DNA of 59,780 nt from Candidatus Gastranaerophilales bacterium (GTDB taxonomy: Bacteria > Cyanobacteriota > Vampirovibrionia > Gastranaerophilales > JANQFW01). Numbering within the stretch: position 1 is the stretch's first letter; the number at the start of each line of letters is the position of its first letter. The translations under genes were made by a program, and so were the position numbers. This document shows, piece by piece, positions 17,935-27,385 of this stretch. Under the pieces are notes generated by a model. The model made no database searches. It was not told the DNA's origin and was given only the letters and a program-made list of their open reading frames with translations. The stretch spans positions 1 to 59,780 of the forward strand of contig JANQFW010000098.1 in the NCBI GenBank assembly GCA_028277625.1. The letters are read 5' to 3'.

Positions 17935-18981
17935 TTATAAACGTTTTTGTCTTGATTTTAACAGTGCATTATTATCATCAACTATAAAAATAGCTCTTGT
18001 TACAGAAAAAGAAGATAACATTAAAATCGATGAAATTGCAGTTATATTTTGATATAAAACCTGCCGCTCAGTGTCTTTATCTCTTATTGATTCAACACCA
18101 AATTCCCTATTTTTAGGCTTTTCTGTAGGTGGAAGCTTTTCGGAATCAACAAAAATTATTTCAGCTATTATGCTATTCTTGGATAATTCATCTTTTATAG
18201 CTTCTTCTATTTCGGCTTCAACCTTGCCGCTGCCATCATGATCTATTTTCCTTTCTATCTTTACATTTAGCTTATTTTTATTTTCCTGAATCAAAGTAAC
18301 CATAAACTGTCCGATATTTTCTGTAGAAAGAAATATCGTCACAGAAACATCGTTAGAATCTTCCTCTGCACTTGCCGGACCAAACTCAAGGTCAAGATCC
18401 TGCTTTTGGTTTACTTGTATTCCCGGGTGATAAAGCAATATCAAATCTTCCATAATTTCTTTAGCAGACGATTTTTTACCCGGGGCTATTTGCTTTATAA
18501 GACTTACTATTTCTTCAATTTGGGTTGAATTATACATTCTTGCAGGCGTATTGGCAGTTAGGTTTATAAGTTTATTTAACACCTGTTTGTTATTTTCATT
18601 AAAGAATTCTTTTACCTGGTCCATGCTTATTTTTTGATTTTCACTTAACAGTTTTTGCAAATTATGAGAATTAGCCTCTCTATGCAATATCATAGTCAAA
18701 AGATCTTTAAAGTCCTTAGGCAAGTTCAAGAGTTCTTTTGCCAGAATACTTTTTTGCATAACAGTTATTTCATTAAATAACAACTTTTTACCAGTCATAA
18801 AATTATCAGAATTGAACATTTGTTTTAAAAAAGTAGATTTTAACTCTTTAGATAATAAGTTATTGCCACCTGTCAATTCATTATTACTAGCTACATCAGT
18901 GTTTTGCAAATTTTTTTCAATTTGCTGCATTGCCTTTAAAACACTATTGAGGTTTTTAAAAAAGTTTATGTTGTTATTCAA
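17935..18981 (-). CDS. Possible FliK-like hook-length protein
   Basis: A 348-residue protein just upstream of, and in the same direction as, the flagellar operon. The first 200 residues are polar, helical and low-complexity, with no signal peptide. Residues about 215-280 (VSVTIFLSTENIGQFMVTLI, then KLNVKIERKI and EIEEAIKDELSKNSI) have the strand-strand-helix order of the FliK C-terminal Flg_hook domain, where a phrase like 'L.P..LG.v.v.l' is followed by a helix. This is pattern-level similarity only. A gap of 173 bases separates it from the operon, so it may have its own promoter. Confidence 0.4.
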   Translation of the reverse strand: MNNNINFFKNLNSVLKAMQQIEKNLQNTDVASNNELTGGNNLLSKELKSTFLKQMFNSDNFMTGKKLLFNEITVMQKSILAKELLNLPKDFKDLLTMILHREANSHNLQKLLSENQKISMDQVKEFFNENNKQVLNKLINLTANTPARMYNSTQIEEIVSLIKQIAPGKKSSAKEIMEDLILLYHPGIQVNQKQDLDLEFGPASAEEDSNDVSVTIFLSTENIGQFMVTLIQENKNKLNVKIERKIDHDGSGKVEAEIEEAIKDELSKNSIIAEIIFVDSEKLPPTEKPKNREFGVESIRDKDTERQVLYQNITAISSILMLSSFSVTRAIFIVDDNNALLKSRQKRL

Positions 18982-19050
18982 TTTATTCGACTCATATTTT
19001 TAGACTACTCTTCAAAAATATTTTTGATATTTGTGACCTTTTATATTTTA

Positions 19051-19710
19051 TTATAAGAATGTTTTTTGATATTTCAACATTTTTATATTTGAAAATTTTG
19101 AAAAATTTACCCTAAAGTTAATACAAAAAATAGGTCGATCATCTGGTATTATAGTAAGATCAAGGCATTTACCCTTATAGTTAAAACCAACAATTGGTAA
19201 TATAACAGGAGTTAAGCCTAACAAGTCAGGGTAATGATCTCCATAGCCATGCAGCAAGCCGGCCCTATAATGAAAATTAATATCAAAATTATCAGTTATT
19301 TTTTTTTGCCAAAGCTCTCTAGATACTCCAGCAAAATAAGTTCGGTCATGATAACTGTTTACAAAAGTACCGGCAGTATAACCTTTATATTGAATCCCGA
19401 CCATATGGTTATCTTCATTGCGCTTTGTGCTACTGGTGTGCTTACTAAACATACCAAGTATAATACCATTTTTAGTAGGCTTACCTTTAATAAGCTTCCA
19501 AGTCTTTTTTAATACTCCCAGCTTGTTGTACTCTATTTTACCCACTAGGTTTTCTCTTTTATCTGGAGGTTTTAATTTTATCTCGACTAATTCAACCGGA
19601 TCAATTTTTGCATAAGCTACATTATTAAATAAATATCCTAATAATATAGTTATTAACATACTTATATAGACAGTTTTAAGATCTTTTATACTACTATAGT
19701 TATATTTCAA
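19051..19710 (-). CDS. Secreted small beta-rich, PagP-like protein
   Basis: A 219-residue protein with a signal peptide (hydrophobic residues about 14-33, cleavage probably after AYA). The mature half after residue 80 alternates aromatic and small residues in beta-strand style: GIQYKGYTAGTFVNSYHDRT, FHYRAGLLHGYGDHYPDLLG, LPIVGFNYKGKCLDLTIIPD and ends INFRVNFSKF. This order recalls PagP-like outer-membrane barrels and related phage proteins that end in a similar final strand. I cannot verify a catalytic triad, so an acyltransferase role is not claimed. Confidence 0.5.
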   Translation of the reverse strand: MKYNYSSIKDLKTVYISMLITILLGYLFNNVAYAKIDPVELVEIKLKPPDKRENLVGKIEYNKLGVLKKTWKLIKGKPTKNGIILGMFSKHTSSTKRNEDNHMVGIQYKGYTAGTFVNSYHDRTYFAGVSRELWQKKITDNFDINFHYRAGLLHGYGDHYPDLLGLTPVILPIVGFNYKGKCLDLTIIPDDRPIFCINFRVNFSKFSNIKMLKYQKTFL

Positions 19711-20146
19711 GTTGTACTACCCCAATAAAAAATTTAAAAATTTTGGTAAGACATTGTTTTTACCAAAAAAAATATACATAACAGTAAAAATAGTCTCTAT
19801 GTCTAAGAGGCTATTTTTAAAGCTAGTATTTTAAAAAAATATATAATCCTTGATTTTAAATTTTTCTTCTGAAGCCTTAAAGCGTATATATATCAATATA
19901 TTCTCTTAAAGTGTAATCCTTTATAAAAACAAGCAATAATACCTAAAAAGCTTCAAATACCAAAGTTAAGCCTGATTTTAAATAATATATACTTTTTATT
20001 CACTACTGAGCAATTTTTATATACTATACGTTTTAATAATAATATACCAAATATATATTTTATTTAGATCAAGCTAAAACATAAATAAATTATAGGTTAT
20101 AAGTAAGAATTTATTAACTAAACGTGATAGTAAGGAGAAACAGGTT
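19711..20146. other. AT-rich intergenic region with two hairpins
   Basis: No gene is seen in these 436 bases. One hairpin is GGTAA/TTACC (about 19744-19763). The other is stronger: AAAAATAGTCTCT (19786-19798) with AGAGGCTATTTTT (19806-19818), which could terminate transcripts in either direction. A GCAATT-type promoter block lies at 20010-20038. Confidence 0.6.
20010..20038 (+). promoter_or_regulatory. GCAATT-N13-CGTTTTAATA block before the Asn/Gln-repeat gene
   Basis: GCAATT (20010-20015), exactly 13 bases, then CGTTTTAATA (20029-20038) followed by more AT. This matches the block at the head of the tandem non-coding units at 46-47 and 54 kb with identical spacing and only small changes in the second half. 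It lies about 110 bases before the start codon. Confidence 0.5.
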
Positions 20147-22363
20147 ATGTCTTTCAATACAAATTTCAATCTTCCTACTTTTTTAACTAATTCTACCTCA
20201 GCAAATCCGAGTTTACAAGGCAACTTCCAAAATCAAGCATCAGCACCAATGGCTGGTGGCATTTTTAACAATGTAAGTAATGGAATAACAAACAATTTAG
20301 GTTTTGATTCATCACAAGGCTTCTACAACAGCTACTTGTCAGATGTAATATCAAATCCATATGCTCAAGATAACTCTACTTTAGGATGCACAGATACAGA
20401 CCAAAGTAATTCAAATCTAGGGATGGCTTGGCAAGTTAACAACGGTAGCTATCTTTCTGATAGTCACCAAACCAACACAAACCAAGGTATTGGCAAACAA
20501 GTAAACCAAGCCTCTCAATCAAGCAACATCTTGCAAGATAACAATGGCACCGGACTATCTAGCCAATTTAATAGCTTCATAAATGCAAATGAAGCTCAAC
20601 AAGGCAACTCAAACAATGGAACAGGAATTCAAACAAACCTCGGCGCCAATATTGGCAATACAGGTCAAATGAACGAAAATAATGGACAAGGCAGCCAATT
20701 TAATAAGCTCACAGAGGCAACAGAGGGAACTCAATCAAATATAAACAACGGCCTAGGCGTTCAATCAAATATTGGTAATTTAATATCTCAATCAGGCCAA
20801 TTTAACACAAATGAACATGTAGGCTTACAAAATAACACTAGTGAAAAGGCTTCAGAGCTAACTCAACATAATACCAACGCAGGCATAGGTAGCCAATCCA
20901 ATAACACTACTGACTCTAGCTTAATAAACCAAGGTAATATTAATAACGGATTTGGATCCCAGGCTAATACAATTAGCAATGCTGGGCAAATACAACAATT
21001 AAGTACTAATAACGGTACAGGCATACAAAACAACATAGCAAATCAGGCTGAGCTACTAGAACAGGGGAATATGAACAATGGAACTGGCTTTCAATCTAAC
21101 CAAGGCATAGAAGCCGGCAAAGGCGGACAATATAACACTAACGAAAATATAGCTAGCCAGTTAAACCAAGGCACCAAAGTTTCTGACTATAAACAAACCA
21201 ATAACAACTTTGAGTCTGGAGATGGCGTACAAACTAACAAACTAAGCAATGCAGCATCAATAGCTCAAGACAACTCTAACTACTGCGTAGGCCAACAATA
21301 TAACTTTGGTGATAACGTTACACAGTGGGATCAAAATAATATAAACTACGGTAACGCCAAGCAGCAAAACTTAACCCAACAGGCACTAGACGGAACACAA
21401 ACAAACAACAATGCATATGGCACGGCAACACAAAACAACTTTGCTGACAACGCAGTAGGAGCAGCTCAAGATAACTTCAGCAAAGGCTCAAGTGTACAAA
21501 CTAACAATACATTCTATACAGATAGTACAAATCAAAAGAATAGCAGCGACGGCTTAGGTGTCTCAATGCTCAACAATGCAGAGCAAGCAAACAACATCGG
21601 ACAAACCAGTAACAACACTGGTAACTTCAACTCTACAGCTAACACTGCTTTATACTCCGGCTTAGTAGATCAAATGAACAATTTAACCGGCAATAACTCA
21701 ATATTAAATAACTATTCACTACATTCCCAAGGCATCGGGCAAACAAACAACCTGTCAGGTGACTGGGGTGCACTGAGTAACGTTGCAAAAGAATCCGATT
21801 CAGTAGAACAATTCAATAACCTCAACGGTGATTATGGATCACAATTCAACAACTCAATAGGATCTTTATTATCACAAATGCACAACACCGGCGAAGGCAA
21901 CCAATTAACTCAAAACAACCACAACTTATATTCAAACAATATGTTCCAGAATAACCACGGCCTAGGCGACAACCACAAGCAACAAAACTTAGCTAACGGC
22001 AGCAACAACGCAAGCCAAGAAAACACTGCTTCAGGTTTTGCTAACCTTCAAAAGAACTCAGCCATCACAAGTGGCAGCTCAGGTCAAGTAAACGATTCAA
22101 ATGGTGAAAATAACTTACAAAACAACATGATGACCACATCAGAAGACATCTTACAAGTTAACAGAAATGCAGATGGATGGAACTTAAACCAATTAAATAC
22201 AATACTAAGCTCCGCAGATAGTCTGCAGGTAAACTACAATCAACTAGGTCATTCTTCAGGCCAAATGAACAACCTAGAATTCGCAACAAACGGATTACAG
22301 GCTAACACAAACTTTCCTGGATTAGGCGATGGAGAAAACCCGGCATTAAAGTACTCCTTATAA
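20147..22363 (+). CDS. Asn/Gln-rich protein with curlin-like 22-residue repeats
   Basis: A 738-residue protein dominated by Asn, Gln, Gly and Ser. From about residue 100 to 480 it repeats every 22 residues with the pattern Q-x-N-x-N-N-G-x-G-x-Q-x-N followed by nine variable residues; later repeats are looser. Regular Gln/Asn ladders at about 10- and 12-residue spacing are the hallmark of curlin-type beta-solenoid amyloids, whose repeats are also about 22 residues. There is no Sec signal peptide, no Cys framework and no csg-type gene nearby. The ATG follows AAGGAG. It is likely an extracellular fibre or matrix protein, but the export route is unknown and homology to CsgA is only by analogy. 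Confidence 0.7.
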   Translation: MSFNTNFNLPTFLTNSTSANPSLQGNFQNQASAPMAGGIFNNVSNGITNNLGFDSSQGFYNSYLSDVISNPYAQDNSTLGCTDTDQSNSNLGMAWQVNNGSYLSDSHQTNTNQGIGKQVNQASQSSNILQDNNGTGLSSQFNSFINANEAQQGNSNNGTGIQTNLGANIGNTGQMNENNGQGSQFNKLTEATEGTQSNINNGLGVQSNIGNLISQSGQFNTNEHVGLQNNTSEKASELTQHNTNAGIGSQSNNTTDSSLINQGNINNGFGSQANTISNAGQIQQLSTNNGTGIQNNIANQAELLEQGNMNNGTGFQSNQGIEAGKGGQYNTNENIASQLNQGTKVSDYKQTNNNFESGDGVQTNKLSNAASIAQDNSNYCVGQQYNFGDNVTQWDQNNINYGNAKQQNLTQQALDGTQTNNNAYGTATQNNFADNAVGAAQDNFSKGSSVQTNNTFYTDSTNQKNSSDGLGVSMLNNAEQANNIGQTSNNTGNFNSTANTALYSGLVDQMNNLTGNNSILNNYSLHSQGIGQTNNLSGDWGALSNVAKESDSVEQFNNLNGDYGSQFNNSIGSLLSQMHNTGEGNQLTQNNHNLYSNNMFQNNHGLGDNHKQQNLANGSNNASQENTASGFANLQKNSAITSGSSGQVNDSNGENNLQNNMMTTSEDILQVNRNADGWNLNQLNTILSSADSLQVNYNQLGHSSGQMNNLEFATNGLQANTNFPGLGDGENPALKYSL

Positions 22364-22397
22364 AAAACTAAAGTCAAAATTATAGGTCATCTTCTTA

Positions 22398-22432
22398 ATA
22401 TCCCCTTGCTTTAAGGCAAGGGGATATTTTTT
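22398..22432 (+). terminator. Strong intrinsic terminator
   Basis: A perfect 12-bp stem, ATATCCCCTTGC (22398-22409) with GCAAGGGGATAT (22416-22427), a six-base loop and a T run to 22432. It ends the Asn/Gln-repeat gene and overlaps the stop of the convergent gene. Confidence 0.92.
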
Positions 22433-23567
22433 AACTCAAAATTTCAATTAACCTATTAATTTCTTCTTTTGTATTATAAAAATGAGGAGATATTCTCAGG
22501 TTAGGTCCGCGTTGGGACAGTTGAACCTTATTAGCCATAAGCTTTAAAAAATCTCTCTTAATATCAGGTGTGCTAAAGCTAACAATGCCAGAACGGTGTT
22601 TATTATCTTTGCAGCTGATAATACTAAATCCATTTTCCTCAAACAAATTCATAGCATAGTCACTCAAGTTTAGCACTCGCTCTTCTACAAAGTCCATGCC
22701 ATACTGCCCAAGCAAATCTATACTTGCAGCAATAGAGGTAATACCTGCAATATTCATACTTCCCTCTTCAAATTTATCAGCGCCATCCCTTATATCAAAA
22801 TCTATTTTTGTAAAGTTTAATGGGTCTTTCACGGTTTTCCACCCAACAGATACAGGATGCACATCAGCTAAAACCTTCTCACTGCAATACATAAATCCGG
22901 CCCCTTCCAAAGTCAAGAGCCACTTGTGGCCATCTGCAATAATAAAGTCTATATCATAATCTTCAACATCAAACTTTAATGCCCCAAGACCTTGAATACC
23001 ATCAACACAAAAATAAATCTTTTTGCCAAATTCATTGCTTTTATTTTTTATTGTTGAAGAAATAGCTTTTAAATCATTTTTAAAGCCGTTAACAAACTCC
23101 ACCCAACTGATTGAAACAAGCCTAGTGTTACTGTCTATTAATTCTTCTAGCTTTTTACAATCTAAAAAGCCATTTTCATCAGCTTTTAAAAACTTTGTTT
23201 CAACGCCTTTTCTTTCCAAGTTGAGCCAAGGATACACATTAGATGGAAACTCAATATCGGGTATAATTACATTTTCGCCCTGCTTAAAGTCAATACCATT
23301 TGCAATAATAGATAACCCGGCTGAAGTATTTTTAATAAAAGCTATTTCGCCGGCTTTAGCATTTATAAATTGAGCAAGCTTTTCCCTTGTAGTCTCCATA
23401 AGGTCTACCCATTTAACATAATCCCTCAGCCCCAAATTTAAAAAGTGCTCCATATATTCATCCATATATTTCTTAGTCAGGCTATGTGCAGGCGCAACAG
23501 CTGCATGATCCAGGTATATTAAATTTTTAGTAATCGGAAAATTTTTTCTTATCTTATCTATATTCAA
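22431..23567 (-). CDS. Class V aminotransferase, cysteine desulfurase-like
   Basis: A 378-residue PLP enzyme of fold type I. The start is TTG with a strong GGGAGG site eight bases before it. Landmarks: YLDHAAVAP near residue 18, the PLP-phosphate and Asp region (FCVDGIQGLGALKFDVEDYDIDF), and the Schiff-base Lys in IIADGHKWLLTLEGAGFMY (about residue 217). It belongs to the group containing SufS/NifS-like desulfurases and isopenicillin-N epimerase-like enzymes. The active-site Cys loop of true desulfurases is not evident: the region before the C-terminus has SQRGPNLRISPHFYN, which is more like the epimerase-like group. Substrate unknown. Confidence 0.8.
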   Translation of the reverse strand: MNIDKIRKNFPITKNLIYLDHAAVAPAHSLTKKYMDEYMEHFLNLGLRDYVKWVDLMETTREKLAQFINAKAGEIAFIKNTSAGLSIIANGIDFKQGENVIIPDIEFPSNVYPWLNLERKGVETKFLKADENGFLDCKKLEELIDSNTRLVSISWVEFVNGFKNDLKAISSTIKNKSNEFGKKIYFCVDGIQGLGALKFDVEDYDIDFIIADGHKWLLTLEGAGFMYCSEKVLADVHPVSVGWKTVKDPLNFTKIDFDIRDGADKFEEGSMNIAGITSIAASIDLLGQYGMDFVEERVLNLSDYAMNLFEENGFSIISCKDNKHRSGIVSFSTPDIKRDFLKLMANKVQLSQRGPNLRISPHFYNTKEEINRLIEILS

Positions 23568-23753
23568 TTTATTATCCTCCCTAGATATAAGTGGGTAATA
23601 AATAAATTTTACTCAAATCCACTTTAAAATAAAAGCAAAGCAGTTAAAGCTATAATTATAATCTAAAGGCTGAATGTAAATTTTTTTAGAAAAATTACTA
23701 AATTTACGCATTGTACATTTCACAAGTTACACTGTTTATTTTATGATTTAAGT

Positions 23754-25169
23754 ATGAACTATTGTGAATCTGATATAAAAAATAAAATACTAAGCTTAAT
23801 ACAAGATCATTGCGCTGAGGCAAAAGAAAAACCTGTTTTAAACTATATGCCAAAGCAAGACCTGAAAAATCAACTTCAAGGCTTGCTAACTGACCAAGGC
23901 TCAGGAGACGAAGTTTTATATAAGGCAATAAAAGATATAGTTTTGCCGTATTCTAATAACTTGCAAAACCCTATGTATATGGGCCATCAAGTTCCACCTG
24001 TTTTACCTATGGCTGCAGCGTTAGATTATCTAATAAGCTCTTTAAATCAAAGCCTTGTTGTGTCAAGAATGTCTCCGGTTATGACATTAATAGAGCAAGA
24101 CCTAATAAGCTTTCTGGCAAATAAAATAGGCTACGATAGCAAGTCAGGCGGAACCGTAACAAGTGGCGGATCCATATCTAACTTAATGGGCTTAATATGC
24201 GCACGAAATAAATATTTTCCAAATAATGACCTGGCTAATGCAGTTGTACTATGCCCGGAAGAATCTCACTATTCTGTAAGAAAAAACTCTTTTGTAGCAG
24301 GAATCAAGCCCCAAAATGTTATACAAGTGCCTTGTGATGAAAAATTTAAAACTAATATAGCAGAACTAGAAAAAATTATAATAGATTTAGAGTCTAAAAA
24401 TCTTAAACCATTTATTATGTTTGCAAATGCAGGCACTACATCCACATCTAGCTTTGATGATCTGCTAGAAATACAAAAAATAACTTCAAAATATGATATA
24501 TGGCTACATGCTGATGCTGCGCACGGTGGCAGTTTAATTTTATCAAAAGACATGCGTTATCTTGTAAATGGTATAAATCAAGCAGATTCGATCTCTATAG
24601 ACGGACATAAAATGATGTTTATGCCTTCTAGTATGGGTATGTTCTTTGTAAAAGATGAAAATACACTTAAATCGTGTTTTGATGACATTAATGCACATTA
24701 TTTATACAATGATATAGAAGAAATCATAAAATTAAGCAAATACTCTTTACAGTGTACAAAAAGAGCAGATGCTTTCAAGCTGTGGGGCTGTCTTATAGCA
24801 TATGGTACAGAATTTTTTGCAGAGAAATATCAATATCTACATAACATGGCAAAATACTTTTACTATCAAGTTATAAATAATCCGTTATTTGAGGCGGTTA
24901 ATGATCCAGAATTCAACATTATATGTTTTCGTTATGCACCCAGAGATACCAATTTAACTAATGAGCAGTTAAATGAAATCAATTTTTACCTGCGCGACAA
25001 AATTAACAATTCAGGCCAGGCAATGATTACACTTACCTCTTTAAACGATATTACTTACCTAAGGGCTACACTAACCAACCCATTAACAAATAAAGAGCAT
25101 CTAAATAATCTACTAAGCTGTATAAGCCAGTGCTTAAGATCCATACTTTTTAATTTAAAAAAGTTATAA
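23754..25169 (+). CDS. Group II pyridoxal-dependent amino acid decarboxylase
   Basis: A 471-residue fold-type-I PLP enzyme. Landmarks: NPMYMGHQVPPVLPMAAALD near residue 75, TSGGSISNLMGL near 140, HADAAHGGSLI near 252, and the PLP Lys in SIDGHKMMFMPSS near 285. This is the group II family (glutamate, aromatic amino acid, 2,4-diaminobutyrate, cysteine-sulfinate decarboxylases); I cannot choose the substrate by eye. The gene is divergent from the class V aminotransferase, with about 185 bases between them. No strong ribosome site is visible before the ATG. It might make an amine for surface modification or signalling. Confidence 0.85.
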   Translation: MNYCESDIKNKILSLIQDHCAEAKEKPVLNYMPKQDLKNQLQGLLTDQGSGDEVLYKAIKDIVLPYSNNLQNPMYMGHQVPPVLPMAAALDYLISSLNQSLVVSRMSPVMTLIEQDLISFLANKIGYDSKSGGTVTSGGSISNLMGLICARNKYFPNNDLANAVVLCPEESHYSVRKNSFVAGIKPQNVIQVPCDEKFKTNIAELEKIIIDLESKNLKPFIMFANAGTTSTSSFDDLLEIQKITSKYDIWLHADAAHGGSLILSKDMRYLVNGINQADSISIDGHKMMFMPSSMGMFFVKDENTLKSCFDDINAHYLYNDIEEIIKLSKYSLQCTKRADAFKLWGCLIAYGTEFFAEKYQYLHNMAKYFYYQVINNPLFEAVNDPEFNIICFRYAPRDTNLTNEQLNEINFYLRDKINNSGQAMITLTSLNDITYLRATLTNPLTNKEHLNNLLSCISQCLRSILFNLKKL

Positions 25170-25199
25170 ATATTTTCTAATAGTATAAGTATTTATAAC

Positions 25200-26549
25200 T
25201 TAGTATCTATACTGCTTATTATCTGTATATTCAATAAGATCAGGCTTTTCTGTATATTCATTTAACTTTTCTCCCGATTTGCCGTAATAATTTTCCAAAA
25301 AAGTTATATAACTCTCAGGTATAGTTCTGTCTTTTCCAAAAAGAAACTCCAAAGTATTGTCCCAATAAAAATCTTTATAATCTTTATGCTTAATAACTTT
25401 GTTATATTTGTTATAAAAGTCTTTATCTTTGGCAATAACCGGCGTATCAGTTCCAAACATAAGTTTAATTTTACTCTCAGAATCAAGTATAGATTTTAAG
25501 TGCCGGATAAAGTGGCTTTCTGAATGCACGGATATATCAGCAAAAATTCTATTTTCAGAACCATTATATTCTTCTGCAAATGCCAATATTTGGCTTACAC
25601 TCTCAAGAGAAAACTTTTCATCGGTATCATTGCATTTTAAGCAAGTATTAGTAGCTTTATCAAAGTTTTCACACTCTTCACCAATTTGACAAAGCAGCTT
25701 ATCATCCTCGCATTCTTTACTATAAGAAGACCCGCCAAAATGCGCAAAATTAACTCTAATATTAGAAAATTGCTTTAAAACATTTTCCCAATGCTTAGGT
25801 GCATTAAACTGATAAGCATCATCATCTGATAAATTTATATTTTGCATTGATTGATACTGAGAATGAACATTAATAGGCAAAGATAATTCATTAGCCCATC
25901 TAAAAAATTTAATCAAATTTTGCCCAACAGGTTTAAATTTACTCAAATTATCATCATCAAATAAATCAATATTCTTAGGGCAATCAGGCTCTATAAGATA
26001 CTTAAACGGATCCGCATAAAAGCCATGGGCAGGATACATTTTTATACCGACAAAACCCATTTGCCCTATAGCTTTTTTACACTGCTCCAACCCCTTAGGC
26101 TTATATGGATTAAAGTTTATAAATGGAAATATCCTCCAAGGATAATTTGCTGTAATAAAAGAATACTCACTTATTTGCACCTCAAAAGGAGTAACGCCCC
26201 TTGCTTCTTTAAACGCAAGTTCATTAGGATTTTTATATTCTATATTCCCATCCTCTAACTCTACGCAGCTGGCTGTTACCATATCCATCATCAAAGGCAC
26301 AAGCAAATCATATTTAAGAATACCCTTTTTAATGTTACCTTTTTTGTAATAACCCTTGTTTATATAATTATCAATAGTTCCATCTTTAAACCAAAAATCT
26401 CTAGACCTAATGCTACTTTTAAAAATTTTTACAATAGCTTCAGGCAGTCTTAAACAAGAAACCTCAAACGCAAGTTTTTTAGCATATTCATCTGGAACAT
26501 GACTTGAATTCATAAAATGGCAATGTACATTTGCTAATGGTCTATGCAT
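25200..26549 (-). CDS. Amidohydrolase-like metal-dependent hydrolase
   Basis: A 449-residue TIM-barrel protein of the amidohydrolase superfamily. I use ATG 26549, preceded by AAAGGA nine bases away, not the upstream in-frame ATG at 26567. Metal-site candidates: His in NVHCHF at the N-terminus, INVHSQYQ, VNFAHFGGSS and the final FGTDTPV with the catalytic Asp. A small Cys cluster (CQIGEECENFDKATNTCLKC near residue 290) is unusual and may bind an extra metal. The family hydrolyses or decarboxylates small substrates; this one is unassigned. It precedes cysQ in the same direction, but a gap of about 165 bases separates their transcripts. Confidence 0.72.
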   Translation of the reverse strand: MHRPLANVHCHFMNSSHVPDEYAKKLAFEVSCLRLPEAIVKIFKSSIRSRDFWFKDGTIDNYINKGYYKKGNIKKGILKYDLLVPLMMDMVTASCVELEDGNIEYKNPNELAFKEARGVTPFEVQISEYSFITANYPWRIFPFINFNPYKPKGLEQCKKAIGQMGFVGIKMYPAHGFYADPFKYLIEPDCPKNIDLFDDDNLSKFKPVGQNLIKFFRWANELSLPINVHSQYQSMQNINLSDDDAYQFNAPKHWENVLKQFSNIRVNFAHFGGSSYSKECEDDKLLCQIGEECENFDKATNTCLKCNDTDEKFSLESVSQILAFAEEYNGSENRIFADISVHSESHFIRHLKSILDSESKIKLMFGTDTPVIAKDKDFYNKYNKVIKHKDYKDFYWDNTLEFLFGKDRTIPESYITFLENYYGKSGEKLNEYTEKPDLIEYTDNKQYRY

Positions 26550-26639
26550 ACACTTTGATCCTTTCATCAGAGATAAAACTTTAAAAATTCATGCCTAAGC
26601 AATAATAAAAAATAATATTCTTAATCTGTTTTGATTTTA

Positions 26640-27383
26640 TCAAAACAACTCTAAATCTTTTCGGCTTGCTATAAAATGATTATTTAACTGATTTTCCTTG
26701 TTATAAGTCAATTCTTGCTTAGTTTTAACATCAATCAACTTACACCCTGCTTCTTTTAAAACTATATGGCCTGCCGCAGTATCCCATTCCATAGTCCCGT
26801 TAAGCCTTGGATAAATATCAATTTCTCCTTCTGCAAGCTTTCCAAGCTTTATAGCAGATCCAAATCTTTTAATTTCTTTTATATTATGCCGTTCGCAAAA
26901 AGCAATTGTCTGCGGCGTAGAATGAAAATTACTATCACTTCCAATTAATTTTTCTCTAGTTGAATTATTATAAATCTTCTCGCCGTTCTTAAAAGCACCT
27001 TTGTCTTTTTCAGCCCAATACATTACATTCATCGCAGGAGCATAAACCAATCCCATTACAGGTGTATCTTTATGAATAAGAGCTATATTAATTGTAAATT
27101 GGTCATTTTTAACAATAAAATCTTTTGTACCATCAAGTGGATCAACCAGCCAAAAGTATTTCCATTCTTTTCTGTTAGTATGCTCAACCGGTATTTCTTC
27201 AGAAATTATAGGGTATTCTGATATTTGTTTTAAGCCATCCACTATTATTTGGTTAGATTCAATATCTGCTCTGGTTAAAGGTGACTTATCCTCTTTTATT
27301 TTTGTCTCAAAATCTTCCGAATTATAAACCTCAAGGATTTTTTCACCAGCTTTTTTAGCAATATTTATTATACTATCAATCAT
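26640..27383 (-). CDS. cysQ: 3'(2'),5'-bisphosphate nucleotidase CysQ
   Basis: Hydrolyses 3'-phosphoadenosine 5'-phosphate (PAP) to AMP. It has 247 residues with the inositol-monophosphatase-fold metal sites: E in SEEIPVEH, WLVDPLDGTKDFI (about 88-100) and EWDTAAGHIVLKEAGC (about 203-218). PAP is the by-product of sulfotransferases that use PAPS, and this gene begins two bases after a sulfotransferase gene ends, followed upstream by three more. The context therefore supports a PAP-recycling role in sulfation rather than only in sulfate assimilation. Confidence 0.92.
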   Translation of the reverse strand: MIDSIINIAKKAGEKILEVYNSEDFETKIKEDKSPLTRADIESNQIIVDGLKQISEYPIISEEIPVEHTNRKEWKYFWLVDPLDGTKDFIVKNDQFTINIALIHKDTPVMGLVYAPAMNVMYWAEKDKGAFKNGEKIYNNSTREKLIGSDSNFHSTPQTIAFCERHNIKEIKRFGSAIKLGKLAEGEIDIYPRLNGTMEWDTAAGHIVLKEAGCKLIDVKTKQELTYNKENQLNNHFIASRKDLELF

Positions 27384-27385
27384 TT

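Noticed and set aside
22431-23567. Cysteine desulfurase for Fe-S cluster assembly
   Set aside because: The expected active-site Cys loop is not clear and no suf or isc partner is near, so only the broad class V aminotransferase label is kept.
25200-26549. Amidohydrolase as part of the sulfotransferase operon
   Set aside because: A gap of about 90 bases plus a poor start context separates it from cysQ, and no sulfur-related motif is visible. Only proximity supports a link.
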